Assembly (NCBI GenBank): GCA_035559815.1
Contig: DATMAT010000047.1
Coordinates: 1 to 64,000 of the forward strand
Direction: 5' to 3'
DNA: 64,000 nucleotides
From: Thermodesulfobacteriota bacterium
GTDB lineage: Bacteria > Desulfobacterota_D > UBA1144 > Nemesobacterales > CSP1-2
Below, in pieces: positions 8,804 to 17,927 of this stretch. A program made the translations under genes and the position numbers. The stretch's first letter is position 1. Each line of letters starts with the position of its first letter. The notes under the pieces are model-generated. The model was not told the origin of the DNA. It saw only the letters and a program-made list of their open reading frames with translations, and did no database searches.

Positions 8804-10282
8804 TCAGGTGCGTTTTGGCGTTGATTCAGGGTATTTCAGCGCTAGCTGGAATCGGCTATCGACACCGAGTTTCTTGAATATATTTCTCAAATGCGATTTG
8901 ACTGTTTTCTCGCTTATCATGAGCAGGTTAGAGATTCTTTTATTGCTATATCCCATCGCCACCAGCCTAGCCAGGTCCTCTTCCCTTTTTGTCAGGTAGG
9001 GGCTTATTAATTTTGACTTTCCTTTCTTTGTCTGTATGAGCCTAGATAATATTTTTGTCATAACCTCTACTTCCACCCAGATCCTATTTCTATTCACCTC
9101 GGTGATAGCTTGAAGGAATTGGGTACGGTCTGACGAATTCGATAAACAGCCTTTAACGCCCATAGAGATGGAGTCCAAGATGAACCTTTCATCTAAAGTG
9201 CGGAGCAAAAGTAACACTCTTGTACCGATACTATTTTCAGTAATTGACCCCAGTATTCCATGAATGTCTAACCCAGGAATGGCGGTATCGACTATCAAAA
9301 CATCTGGCTTCTTCTGGATTAACATGGGAATAATCTCTCCTTGATTAGAAGCTTCGGCCAAGATCCTCATATTTTGTTCAGGCTCTAGCATTTCACGGAT
9401 CCCCTCTCTGATCAGGTCAGATGTGGTGGCCACCAATAAACTGATTAAAGTTAGAGTATCCCCCTCCTTTTTATACCCGAAAGTGGCAAGACGGGGTCTT
9501 TCACTTTTTTCTCTACTGTATTCCATTTCCTTAATGCCGTGGAATAAAAAAGCTACCCCAGTATTCTTTCCCGTTTCACCCCTCAGGGGCACTATATGCA
9601 GATCGATGGAAATTTTTGACTCTTCCCTGGTCTCGAGCACGATGGAATTCTGAGTACCGAAGCGTTCATCTCCAGCCAATATATTTTCTATCAGATTCTT
9701 AAGCCGTTTGTTTGTTTTTTCATATGCACACTTAAATATGGGTGCAAAGGATTTACCAACAGCATCCTCTCTTCTTCGACCTAGGAGAGATTCCGCTCTC
9801 GGATTAAGGTATCTTATCAAACCTTTATCATCCATAACCAACACCCCATCGCTTACCTTTTCTAATGTCGTAGAAAGCAAAGACTCCTTTTGCCTTAAGT
9901 TGTTTTCTACCCTGTGCTTGTGTAGCGCTATCTCGATGGCCGAGCGTATCTCTCTTATCCCGAAAGGCTTAAGCACATATCCAAAAGGCTCTGTTAACTT
10001 GGCCCTATCTATGGTGTTGTCATCAGAATAAGCCGTAAGATATACGATGGGAATGTTTAAACGATTATAGATCTCCCTTGCCGCTTTTATTCCGTCCATT
10101 CTTCCCTTTAACACAATATCCATCAGTACTAAATCGGGCCTAGTCTCTTCCGCTTTGTGAACGGCTTCCTCACCGCTAGATACTACGGCCGGGACCGTAT
10201 AACCCAGGCTTTTTAACCTGCTTTGTATGCTCTTAGCCACGATGCTTTCGTCTTCTACTACTAAGACTCTTGTATTACTCAT
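8804..10282 (-). CDS. Fused response regulator: REC-PAS-REC(degenerate)-LuxR HTH
   Basis: This 492-residue protein starts with a complete receiver (acidic pair VVEDES, phospho-acceptor Asp55 in LVLMDIVLKG, Thr in YLTAYSD, Lys105 in YVLKPFG). A PAS domain follows, about 135-250 (TLEKVSDGVLVMDDKGLIRYLNPRAE). A second NarL-like receiver spans about 285-400. It keeps an Asp (VLIVDTAIPG) but lacks the acidic pair and the final Lys. A LuxR-type HTH closes the protein at about 425-485 (LTKREEDLARLVAMGYSNKRISNLL). It looks like a stand-alone REC-PAS protein fused to a NarL-type regulator. It overlaps the upstream kinase gene by 4 bp, so it is its likely partner and DNA-binding output. Confidence 0.9.
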   Translation of the reverse strand: MSNTRVLVVEDESIVAKSIQSRLKSLGYTVPAVVSSGEEAVHKAEETRPDLVLMDIVLKGRMDGIKAAREIYNRLNIPIVYLTAYSDDNTIDRAKLTEPFGYVLKPFGIREIRSAIEIALHKHRVENNLRQKESLLSTTLEKVSDGVLVMDDKGLIRYLNPRAESLLGRRREDAVGKSFAPIFKCAYEKTNKRLKNLIENILAGDERFGTQNSIVLETREESKISIDLHIVPLRGETGKNTGVAFLFHGIKEMEYSREKSERPRLATFGYKKEGDTLTLISLLVATTSDLIREGIREMLEPEQNMRILAEASNQGEIIPMLIQKKPDVLIVDTAIPGLDIHGILGSITENSIGTRVLLLLRTLDERFILDSISMGVKGCLSNSSDRTQFLQAITEVNRNRIWVEVEVMTKILSRLIQTKKGKSKLISPYLTKREEDLARLVAMGYSNKRISNLLMISEKTVKSHLRNIFKKLGVDSRFQLALKYPESTPKRT

Positions 10283-12486
10283 CTTAAATCTCCTCTTTGT
10301 TCATGCTTCTGTCTGTGAAAAGTGATTCTAAATTCTGTTCTCGGTCTTCGATTGAAACTTATAGTGCCGTCTAACTGGCTGGTTAAAGCGTTTACTAGCT
10401 GCAAACCCAGAGATTCTGTTTTCTTGAAATTAAAACCACTGGGAAAACCAACACCGTTGTCACTCACGCGAAGGGTTAATTTATTATTCCTAGAGTAGAG
10501 ACTTATGTTGATTTCCTTTTTACCCTCAGTCTTATCGGTAAAGGCATGCTTGAGGGAATTTGAAACCAGTTCGTTAACTATCATACCACAGCTTATGGCC
10601 GTATCTACGTCTAAATAAACCTCCTCGACGTCTGCCCTCAAAGATACCGGGTCTGCGTTGACCCCATATGATTGAATGAGATAATCGGCCAGGCTTAGTA
10701 TATATTCACCGAAATCAATTTTTCCCAGGTCCTTGGACTGATATAACTTTTCGTGGATTAGCGCCATTGACCTAACCCGACTACAAGTATCATTGAACAT
10801 TTGTAGGGTCTTTTTATCCTTAACGTGCTGAGACTGAAGGTCTAGAAGGCAGTATATGATCTGTAAATTGTTTTTTACTCGATGATGAATTTCTTTCAAA
10901 AGCACGTCCTTCTCCCTGAGCGATGCCTTAATTTGCTCTACAGCTCGCTTGCGCTCTGTGATGTCCTCGCAGACCAGTAGTATTACCGTATTCCCGTCGA
11001 CATTCTGCATGGACCGGGCTGCTTCCCTTACCCACATTACATCGCCTTGCTTGCGAACCTTGCGAAACTCCCAGTAGCTGACTGCTCCCCTATTCTTCAG
11101 ACAATAATCCATTTGCTCTAACACCGCTTTATGGTCATCCTCGTGGAATATATTAAGCACCGATTGTCCGACCAGATCCTTTCTAGCATATCCAAGCTGC
11201 TCCAAACCATAGCGATTTACCGAAAGAACTCTGCCCTGGACATCCAGGGTGAAGCACATAGACGGATTGTTTTCATACAATGCCCGATATCTCTCTTCGC
11301 TTTCTCTAAGTGCTCCCGCTTGCTTTGCATTGTTGATGGCCACCCCGATTTGCTGTGCTACTATTTGAAGGAGATTTATATCCTCTTCGTCAAATGCGTT
11401 GCCCTTCATAGAATGAATATTCAATGCACCAACTGTCATGCCCTCAAACTGAATGGGTATGGATAAATAGCTTTTTGTCCCCAGGTCCCTTCCTGCTGGT
11501 CCAATTAAATCATCTCGGTCTATGTCCGCACAATATACCGGCTTTCCCTCTATTATTGTTTTCCAGGTGAACCCTTTCGGATAGGGGATTCTTCCAGCAC
11601 GCTGGATAAACCAGTCGGGCAGACCTCTATGAGCTTTCATGACTGCTTCTTTACCCTCAACCAGGTAAATACAGACGTTTTTTGATTTATCTATGTTCTC
11701 GTTCATAGTGGTGACAGCGTTTTCCAGGACCTTTTCAAGACTTATTGATTGGTGGACGCTTCGTGTAACCGCGCTGATGATTGTCTCGTATTTGCTTTTT
11801 GTAGACAACCTGGATAGTTTTTCTTTGAGTGCTACCTCCGCCCGCTTCCGCTCGGCGATCTCCCTTTCTAGCTTTTTATTAATTGTATTCAGCTCTTGAG
11901 TACGCTCCCTTAGCCGAATTTCCAGTTCAGTCTTAGCTTTTCGAAGTAAATCCTCCGCTCGCATTCGTTTAGTGATGTCGTGTGCAGTGCCAATGATGGC
12001 AATTACTTCTCCCCCCTGGATTTGAGGGGTGCACAGGAACTCGGCAATCAGATACCCTCCGGACTTGGACTGAACCCGCAGGTGAAAAGCAGGCGGTGTT
12101 TTTTTACGTAAAGTTTGTTGAAACTTCTTCATGGCCAATTTGACGTCCCGAGGATGAATCAGGGGGGAGAATGCTTTACCGACCCACTCATTCCTAGACC
12201 AACCGGTAATCCTTTCGAAAGCTTTGTTGAGTGACAAAATCCTACCATCAAGTGATAGTACAAAAATTACTTCCGGAAGGGCCTCGATAAGGTTAGAATA
12301 AAGCTCTTTGCGCTGTCTTATCGCCGGATTTACACGCTTGGGTTTAGCCGTCTCCTTTTTCTGGAATTGGTCAGCTTTTAGAGTTTCTTTGTTTCCTTTC
12401 TCAAGTCCTATCCCTAATTCATCACTGGGTATAGGCAATGTATCCTGCTTAACTTGACCCCGTTTATTTTTTTCCTTAGCATTCAT
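10279..12486 (-). CDS. Sensor histidine kinase, PAS-GAF-PAS-HisKA_2-HATPase
   Basis: In this 735-residue protein PAS 1 spans about 60-175 and is followed by a charged helix (about 178-228) that is probably a coiled coil. GAF spans about 235-385 and PAS 2 about 398-512. The HisKA_2 dimerisation domain has KEIHHRVKNNLQIIYCLL (phospho-acceptor His534/535). The HATPase at about 620-730 has the N box (MIVNELVSNSLKHAF) and G1 (VSDNGVGFP). No transmembrane segment is visible, so it is a cytosolic sensor. The family often pairs with REC-PAS proteins, and the next gene overlaps by ATGA, fitting a coupled two-component pair. The ligand is unknown. Confidence 0.93.
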   Translation of the reverse strand: MNAKEKNKRGQVKQDTLPIPSDELGIGLEKGNKETLKADQFQKKETAKPKRVNPAIRQRKELYSNLIEALPEVIFVLSLDGRILSLNKAFERITGWSRNEWVGKAFSPLIHPRDVKLAMKKFQQTLRKKTPPAFHLRVQSKSGGYLIAEFLCTPQIQGGEVIAIIGTAHDITKRMRAEDLLRKAKTELEIRLRERTQELNTINKKLEREIAERKRAEVALKEKLSRLSTKSKYETIISAVTRSVHQSISLEKVLENAVTTMNENIDKSKNVCIYLVEGKEAVMKAHRGLPDWFIQRAGRIPYPKGFTWKTIIEGKPVYCADIDRDDLIGPAGRDLGTKSYLSIPIQFEGMTVGALNIHSMKGNAFDEEDINLLQIVAQQIGVAINNAKQAGALRESEERYRALYENNPSMCFTLDVQGRVLSVNRYGLEQLGYARKDLVGQSVLNIFHEDDHKAVLEQMDYCLKNRGAVSYWEFRKVRKQGDVMWVREAARSMQNVDGNTVILLVCEDITERKRAVEQIKASLREKDVLLKEIHHRVKNNLQIIYCLLDLQSQHVKDKKTLQMFNDTCSRVRSMALIHEKLYQSKDLGKIDFGEYILSLADYLIQSYGVNADPVSLRADVEEVYLDVDTAISCGMIVNELVSNSLKHAFTDKTEGKKEINISLYSRNNKLTLRVSDNGVGFPSGFNFKKTESLGLQLVNALTSQLDGTISFNRRPRTEFRITFHRQKHEQRGDLR

Positions 12487-12650
12487 CTGAACTCAAATAA
12501 CTTTAGGCTTGAATACATATTCAGTTCGCCCGGTTTTTAACGTATGTCCATGGCAAAAAAGCCTAAAGAGTCACGCTCTCAATTTTATAACGGCACTTTA
12601 AGTTTTTTCGGTTAAGCAAGTCTAGTCTCGGCTGTTCTTCAATATTTCCT

Positions 12651-12679
12651 AATATCTGATATCAGCGTTATTTTGTCAA
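12651..12679 (-). promoter_or_regulatory. Possible promoter of the kinase/regulator pair
   Basis: On the minus strand TTGACA (12679 to 12674) is followed after 17 nt by GATATT (12656 to 12651). The first box is perfect and the second weak. The leader to the kinase start would be about 160 nt. The intergenic region also has an inverted pair, CTTTAGGCTT near 12502 and AAGCCTAAAG near 12561, inside that leader. Confidence 0.4.
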
Positions 12680-12856
12680 TACCAATCCTGTTTTTTTCGA
12701 TTCTGTGATAAGAGTGCATGGCGGGCGAAGTCATTATCGCTTATTCCTAGGATAGTTGATAAATAATTAATAGCCCGAATAGATTATGGCGTTGGCAAAA
12801 GTCGGGTTGATTACCTTTACACTTCTTTTGACAATAATTAAAATACATTGAGGCTC

Positions 12857-14461
12857 ATGGACCAGGAGCAACTAAAAAAACTCGATCAATATTATTGCGA
12901 TTTTTTAGTCATAGGAAGCGGGCTGGCTGGACTCTACGCCGCTCTCTATGCTTCTAAGTTTGGCAAAGTAGCTCTGATAACAAAATCTACGGTCGAAGAA
13001 AGCAATTCTTACTGGGCTCAGGGAGGCATCGCCGCCGCCATCGATCCTGAAGACTCACCGCTTTTTCATCTGGAAGATACAATCACCGCTGGCCGAGGGC
13101 TGTGCAACAGAGATGCCGTGGAGATACTGGTACGCGAGGGAAAGGAACGCGTTATGGACTTAATCAGCCTCGGTATGAAATTTGACACCAGTGATAAAGG
13201 CCTGGAGCTGGGATTAGAGGGCGGACATACCAAAAGAAGGGTCCTTCATGCCGGAGGAAGCTCTACTGGAAAAGAAATGGTGCGGTTCCTTACCCATTCG
13301 GTCAAAGCTAGTCCCAATATTTTTCTGTTCGAGAGAATGACCATAGCGGAGCTTATCTCCGACAATGAAAGGTGCTATGGAGCCTTGGCGTTCAAAGATA
13401 ACTCCGACCAACACATTATTTTCGTTTCTAAATCTACCATACTGGCTACCGGTGGAGCCTCTGCGCTTTATGAGAGAACCACGAACCCACCGAGCGCGAT
13501 TGGAGACGGGATTGCCCTTTCCTACAGGGCGGGGGCAGAGATCATGGACATGGAATTTATTCAATTTCACCCAACTGCCTTACACGTCGAGGGCAAAGAA
13601 GGGTTTCTCATAAGTGAGGCAGTAAGGGGTGAAGGGGCTTGCCTTCTCGATCACTCCGGCCATAGATTTATGCCCGATTACCACGAGCTAGCCGAACTCG
13701 CCCCAAGAGACGTGGTGTCCAGGTCTATTTTTGAAGAGATGAGGAAATCGGGGAAAAATTGTGTTTTTCTAGACCTAAGACACCTGGACCCCGGTTTCGT
13801 AAAAAAACGCTTTTCAAACATATATGACGTATGCCTAAAATCAGGCATTGATATAACAAAGGATTTAGTGCCGGTGTCTCCGGCGGCCCACTATACAGTA
13901 GGCGGGGTCAAAACCGGTCTCATGGCTGAGACCAACGTGAAAGGGCTTTTTGCCTGTGGCGAAGTGGCCTGTTCCGGAGTGCACGGCGCCAACAGGCTGG
14001 CTAGCAACTCCCTGCTCGAGTGCATCGTATTTGCCAAAAGAGCGATAGACGGTGCAATTGAAGATAACGAGGGAAATCTAAAATCCTACAAGCTTGGCCT
14101 CATAAACTCCGATTTGATACTACCATCACCCCCTTCCCAAAGAGAAGCCTTTTTGGTGAAAAAGAACAATATCTCCCGATTAATGACCGAGCACGTAGAA
14201 ATAGTTCGTAGCGCCGACGGGCTTGAAAAAGCAGGCGACGAACTGGAAAGAATTTCAGAATCGATAAATGAGCTTTCCGGGCACTATAAATTGAAGATAC
14301 AAAATATGATTGATGTCTCTCTGCTAATAACCAAATCCGCACTAATCCGGAAGGAATCGAGAGGAGCACACATAAGGCAAGATTTTCCCGCGGAAGACCC
14401 CCGATGGAAGGCGCACATTATTTGGAAAAAGGGCCATGAACCGGTAATAATCGCCGTTTAA
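12857..14461 (+). CDS. nadB: L-aspartate oxidase
   Basis: This protein of about 534 residues oxidises L-aspartate to iminoaspartate for de novo NAD synthesis with quinolinate synthase. The FAD-binding motif FLVIGSGLAGLYAALYA is at the N terminus. The fumarate-reductase/succinate-dehydrogenase-like features are SYWAQGGIAAA, HTKRRVLHAGGSSTG, MEFIQFHPTAL and GEVACSGVHGANRLASNSLLE. A TTG at 12848 is in frame, but the ATG at 12857 starts the conserved part; GAGG at 12850-12853 is close to it. nadA and nadC are not nearby. It is divergent from the kinase gene across about 370 bp. Confidence 0.95.
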   Translation: MDQEQLKKLDQYYCDFLVIGSGLAGLYAALYASKFGKVALITKSTVEESNSYWAQGGIAAAIDPEDSPLFHLEDTITAGRGLCNRDAVEILVREGKERVMDLISLGMKFDTSDKGLELGLEGGHTKRRVLHAGGSSTGKEMVRFLTHSVKASPNIFLFERMTIAELISDNERCYGALAFKDNSDQHIIFVSKSTILATGGASALYERTTNPPSAIGDGIALSYRAGAEIMDMEFIQFHPTALHVEGKEGFLISEAVRGEGACLLDHSGHRFMPDYHELAELAPRDVVSRSIFEEMRKSGKNCVFLDLRHLDPGFVKKRFSNIYDVCLKSGIDITKDLVPVSPAAHYTVGGVKTGLMAETNVKGLFACGEVACSGVHGANRLASNSLLECIVFAKRAIDGAIEDNEGNLKSYKLGLINSDLILPSPPSQREAFLVKKNNISRLMTEHVEIVRSADGLEKAGDELERISESINELSGHYKLKIQNMIDVSLLITKSALIRKESRGAHIRQDFPAEDPRWKAHIIWKKGHEPVIIAV

Positions 14462-14715
14462 TGAGAACTGTGAAGTCCATTATCAATATCGATTGAGGAT
14501 TTTACACTACGTCCTACCTGAAACCGGAAAAGCGACTAAACAGAAACGGTGTACCCTAAGTCTTTTTCGCAAAATTAAGGCAAGAAATTTCGAGTCAGCC
14601 ATGTCGGCATAACAACAGTCAAAAACCCATTGCAGCAAATCCATTTTGTCTTACAGTATTTTGTGTATAACAAATTACCACACACAACATATGCATAAAA
14701 ATATTAAAAAAACAC
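14462..14715. other. Intergenic space after nadB
   Basis: This space after nadB is AT-rich toward its right end and carries no supported gene or obvious terminator for nadB. The regulatory signals of the following mini-gene begin at 14716. Confidence 0.4.
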
Positions 14716-14744
14716 TTGACAAAATTTTTAAAACAAATTAAAGT
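14716..14744 (+). promoter_or_regulatory. Promoter of the histone-like mini-gene leader
   Basis: TTGACA at 14716-14721, a 17-nt spacer, then TAAAGT at 14739-14744 (4 of 6 matches to TATAAT). Transcription would begin near 14751, just before the Fur-like palindrome, giving a leader of about 115 nt before the start codon at 14868. Confidence 0.6.
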
Positions 14745-14757
14745 TGTAGAAAAACAT

Positions 14758-14772
14758 TGATAATGATTATTA
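14758..14772. promoter_or_regulatory. Fur-box-like 7-1-7 palindrome
   Basis: TGATAAT-G-ATTATTA is a 7-1-7 inverted repeat with one mismatch, the arrangement described for Fur operators (TGATAAT/ATTATCA). It sits just downstream of the predicted transcription start, where a bound repressor would block the promoter. AT-rich sequence makes chance matches possible. Confidence 0.4.
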
Positions 14773-14795
14773 ACTATCATTTAATAAAAGATTTT

Positions 14796-14835
14796 CCCTC
14801 GTTTTCGGCGACGAAGGCGAGGGTTTTTTGTTTTT
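14796..14835 (+). terminator. Leader terminator/attenuator ahead of the mini-gene
   Basis: CCCTCG at 14796-14801 pairs with CGAGGG at 14818-14823. The inner bases extend the stem to about 12 pairs (including two G-U) around a GCGA tetraloop, and the stem is followed directly by TTTTTT and a second T-run. This is a textbook intrinsic terminator, yet it lies between the promoter and the ribosome-binding site of the next gene. It should release a short RNA of about 80 nt unless read through. Confidence 0.8.
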
Positions 14836-14867
14836 ACATCTTATGGGAAAAGGAGGTGATATAGTAA

Positions 14868-14966
14868 ATGGCTACAAAGAAGAAGGCAGCAGCCAAGAAG
14901 CCGGCCAAAAAGAGCACGGCTAAGAAAGGAGGAGCCAAGAAATCTACTTCCAAGAAGAAAAAGTAG
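14868..14966 (+). CDS. 32-residue Lys/Ala-rich histone-H1-like basic protein
   Basis: An ATG preceded by a perfect AGGAGGTGAT (14851-14860) opens a 32-residue frame beginning MATKKKAAAKKPAKKSTAKK and ending in SKKKK. About half of the residues are lysine and most others are Ala, Ser, Thr, Gly or Pro. This matches the Lys/Ala-rich tails of bacterial histone-H1-like DNA-binding proteins (Hc1/AlgP/BpH1 type), here as a stand-alone peptide. Binding to DNA or RNA is inference. The leader has its own promoter, a Fur-like palindrome and a terminator, and a strong terminator follows, so it is an independent transcription unit. Confidence 0.8.
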   Translation: MATKKKAAAKKPAKKSTAKKGGAKKSTSKKKK

Positions 14967-14996
14967 TTTCCTTTTGCTCCCCCCTATATTGACGAG

Positions 14997-15037
14997 AAAA
15001 AGCCTGCTGTTAACCTTAGTCGGCCAGCAGGCTTTTT
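14997..15037. terminator. Bidirectional intrinsic terminator
   Basis: AAAAAGCCTGCTG (14997-15009) pairs perfectly with CAGCAGGCTTTTT (15025-15037) around a 15-nt loop. The A-run and T-run flank the stem, so it can stop transcripts from the mini-gene and possibly any entering from the right. Confidence 0.9.
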
Positions 15038-15226
15038 AATCTAGCATAAGTTCTACGGAAAGGCAACCCATCAAAAAGCGCTTGTTTGGCCTGACCGATC
15101 ACATCTTACGACGGATTCAAATCAGCATATTTTCGGTAATGAACGAATCTAACACCCGTTGGGTTAAGTATTTATCTTGATGAAATTCATGTGGAAAACA
15201 TTCATGGGGGTAATCGTTTACTCAGA

Positions 15227-16543
15227 TTATTGATTCATCAGGTTTAAAAAATCCTTGTTTGATTTTGTCCCTCTCATCTTATCTAGGAGAAACTCCATCG
15301 ATTCCACGGTGCTCATCGGGCTTAGAATCTTGCGAAGCAGCCATACCCTATTTAGAACATCCTCAGAAAGCAGGAGTTCTTCCTTTCTTGTCCCCGAACG
15401 CTGGAGGTCTATCGCCGGGAATATTCTCTTGTCTGCCAGCCTTCTATCAAGATAAGCCTCCATATTTCCCGTCCCCTTAAACTCCTCAAAGATGACCTCG
15501 TCCATCCTGCTGCCTGTATCGATCAAGGCAGTGGCCACTATAGTGAGACTTCCTCCCTCTTCTGTGTTTCTTGCTGCACCGAAGAATCTCTTGGGTCTTT
15601 GTAGAGCATTTGCTTCCATACCTCCTGAAAGAACCCTTCCGCTGGCCGGGGTTACCGTATTGCTTGCTCGCGCTAGCCGGGTAAGACTATCCAGGAGGAT
15701 GACCACGTCCTTTCCGTGTTCCACAAGCCTTTTTGCTTTCTCCAGAACCATGTCTGCTACCTGAATGTGACGCTGGGGTGGTTCATCGAAGGTGGAGCTT
15801 ACCACCTCCCCTTTGACCGACCTCTCCATGTCCGTTACTTCCTCCGGGCGTTCATCGATTAGCAGCACTATCAGCACTATCTCCGGGTGGTTTTTGGTTA
15901 TGGCGTTGGCAATACGCTGGAGAAGAATAGTCTTTCCGGTTCTCGGAGGTGCTACGATAAGCGCCCTTTGTCCCTTTCCTACCGGAATGAAAAGGTCTAA
16001 CACCCTAGTGCAGAACTCGTTGGGGTCGTATTCCAGGTTGATTTTCTCCTCGGGATGGAGTGGGACCAGACTTTCGAAAGGCACCCTTTCCCGGCAGGAT
16101 TCCGGCGTATCGTAGTTAACATGTTCTATCTTGAGTAGAGCCAGATTTTTCTCTCCCTCTCTCGGCAAGCGAACCTGACCGCCTACAATGTCCCCCGTCT
16201 TTAGGTTGAAGGAACGTATCTGCGATTTGGAAACATAGATATCGTCGGGCCCGGGAAGATAGCTATATTTCGGAGACCTTAAAAACCCGTATCCCTCCGA
16301 AAGAATTTCGAGGACACCCTCGGCATAAATCACACCCTCTTTCTCACTTTGAGCCTTTAGAACTGCGTAGATGAGGTCCTGTTTCGACATTCTAGAGGTG
16401 TCTTCGATCTGGAGGTCCCTAGCCATCTTCATGAGCTCGGTAGCCTTTCTTTCTCTCAACTCATTCAAGTTGAGAAATTGAGACTCCGGCTCTGCCGTCA
16501 CTTTGTCATCGGTATTTTGATGTACTTTAGATGCTCTTGCCAT
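15227..16543 (-). CDS. rho: Transcription termination factor Rho
   Basis: This 438-residue protein has the N-terminal helix bundle with [19 protein letters not shown], and the RNA-binding cold-shock-like domain with [23 protein letters not shown]. The RecA-like ATPase has Walker [13 protein letters not shown], Walker [15 protein letters not shown] and the Q-loop/R-loop region [11 protein letters not shown]. Rho is the hexameric RNA helicase that ends transcription at unstructured C-rich RNA. The length is that of a full protein, with a slightly extended N terminus. A promoter at 16659-16688 leaves a leader of about 110 nt, compatible with the leader-based autoregulation known for rho elsewhere. 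Confidence 0.97.
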   Translation of the reverse strand: MARASKVHQNTDDKVTAEPESQFLNLNELRERKATELMKMARDLQIEDTSRMSKQDLIYAVLKAQSEKEGVIYAEGVLEILSEGYGFLRSPKYSYLPGPDDIYVSKSQIRSFNLKTGDIVGGQVRLPREGEKNLALLKIEHVNYDTPESCRERVPFESLVPLHPEEKINLEYDPNEFCTRVLDLFIPVGKGQRALIVAPPRTGKTILLQRIANAITKNHPEIVLIVLLIDERPEEVTDMERSVKGEVVSSTFDEPPQRHIQVADMVLEKAKRLVEHGKDVVILLDSLTRLARASNTVTPASGRVLSGGMEANALQRPKRFFGAARNTEEGGSLTIVATALIDTGSRMDEVIFEEFKGTGNMEAYLDRRLADKRIFPAIDLQRSGTRKEELLLSEDVLNRVWLLRKILSPMSTVESMEFLLDKMRGTKSNKDFLNLMNQ

Positions 16544-16658
16544 GAATTTCAGACCCCTGATTTTTGAAGGATTTAAAGATTATTTTCACAATTCAAATTA
16601 GAGGAAATGTTCGGTTCGTTTGAGAGTAGCTTTGAAGCTTTAACGTACGATTGCTAAT

Positions 16659-16688
16659 ATTATGCACACTAAATTCTAAATTTGTCAA
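16659..16688 (-). promoter_or_regulatory. Promoter of rho
   Basis: On the minus strand TTGACA (16688 to 16683) is followed after 18 nt by CATAAT (16664 to 16659), five of six matches to the -10 consensus. It points at rho. Confidence 0.65.
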
Positions 16689-16835
16689 GTGGAGTTTTGG
16701 TATATGTCATATAGAACGAACGATAGTACATGGGAACTAAGCCCAGGTGAGTCATCATTCCGCTCATTTTGCAGTATGTTATAATGGGAACTGTAGGGCC
16801 AACACAAATTCATAATCCTTATAGGGCTAAATCGA

Positions 16836-17840
16836 ATGAAAAAAGACGTTAAGTCCAGGTCTTTCTTGATATATATCCTCCTTATTCACTTTTTACTCTT
16901 GCTGGCTTCTAGCCCATCCCCTACCCACGGTCTCTCGACAAGAATTCATTCCACATTTTCTAAGGGCCAGAAACAACCAAGTTATCTAAATGAAGAAACT
17001 AGAAATATTGCTCTTGAAGAAGGAAAAACTCCTTACGGCCCTCCTCTGTATTCGGAGGTCGAGTTCAGCTCGATAGTTGGCGAAATCTTTGTTAATCCAG
17101 AATACTGCGGCAGGATAAGGAGCGTCAGGACCTTACTCAGGGACGGTTTGCCAGGAGGTAGGCAGGGTGTAGAAGTTGCTAAAAGCAGCGACGGGTGGGA
17201 AAGAATAATTGTCCATGAATCCGAGTTTAATGCCCGGAGCCTTATAGCAACGGGGGAGAAAGGAACCATCAAGGTCGCCGTCACCGAGAAGGAAGTTCCC
17301 TCCTGGTCCGACAAAATCAAGTCACTTAATGAACTCACCATCGGTTTCGGACAGCTTAAAGCCACCTTTCTCACCCCGATGACCATATCCCAGCCAAGCG
17401 CCTTTGGAATAGAGGTCTTAGACTACAAGGGTGGTCGGTTTATAAGCGGTGAGGTTATAGCCGTGAAAGATAATGAGATTGCCGTAAGATTTGATAATCT
17501 GCCATCCGGCGTATTTAGCCGGGACGGGACAATTCGAGTTAGTCTCAAAGAATCCAAGGAAAGATTTCTTAATGCCGACCTACAGGCTTGGGGTTACAAC
17601 ATTTTAGTCCCGGAGACCGATATCGGGAGGGAATCCCGGATAAAGGCGGAGGTATTCGGTTTGCCGGGAGAGGCTCGGGTCAGATTTACCTTCGCACCGC
17701 TTTCCGGACAGGAGATTACTCCACTTACCCGGACCTTAACCGTCCAAGAAGTTAACTCCGGTGAACCCTTGGCAACACTGGTAACCTCCATCCCCGGGGC
17801 CCAACCACTGAGCGTATCTGTCGAAAAAATAAGTCGATAA
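16836..17840 (+). CDS. Exported protein of unknown function
   Basis: This 334-residue protein starts with a basic N terminus and one hydrophobic run (about residues 9-24, FLIYILLIHFLLLLASS), then a likely signal-peptidase site near residue 33. There is no lipobox Cys. The rest has alternating polar and hydrophobic stretches with many Gly, Val and Thr, as in beta-sandwich or Ig-like domains. I recognise no family or catalytic motif. It lies directly upstream of yebC-ruvC-ruvA on the same strand but is separated by 87 bp, so a link to that operon is not implied. A periplasmic or surface location is inferred. Confidence 0.8.
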   Translation: MKKDVKSRSFLIYILLIHFLLLLASSPSPTHGLSTRIHSTFSKGQKQPSYLNEETRNIALEEGKTPYGPPLYSEVEFSSIVGEIFVNPEYCGRIRSVRTLLRDGLPGGRQGVEVAKSSDGWERIIVHESEFNARSLIATGEKGTIKVAVTEKEVPSWSDKIKSLNELTIGFGQLKATFLTPMTISQPSAFGIEVLDYKGGRFISGEVIAVKDNEIAVRFDNLPSGVFSRDGTIRVSLKESKERFLNADLQAWGYNILVPETDIGRESRIKAEVFGLPGEARVRFTFAPLSGQEITPLTRTLTVQEVNSGEPLATLVTSIPGAQPLSVSVEKISR

Positions 17841-17927
17841 AAGCCAAGCTCTGGTCTTGCTACTCATAGACTAATCCTTTAAAATTAAGTTGAATTCTGA
17901 GATTTGATAAAACGAGGTGAAGTAAAT

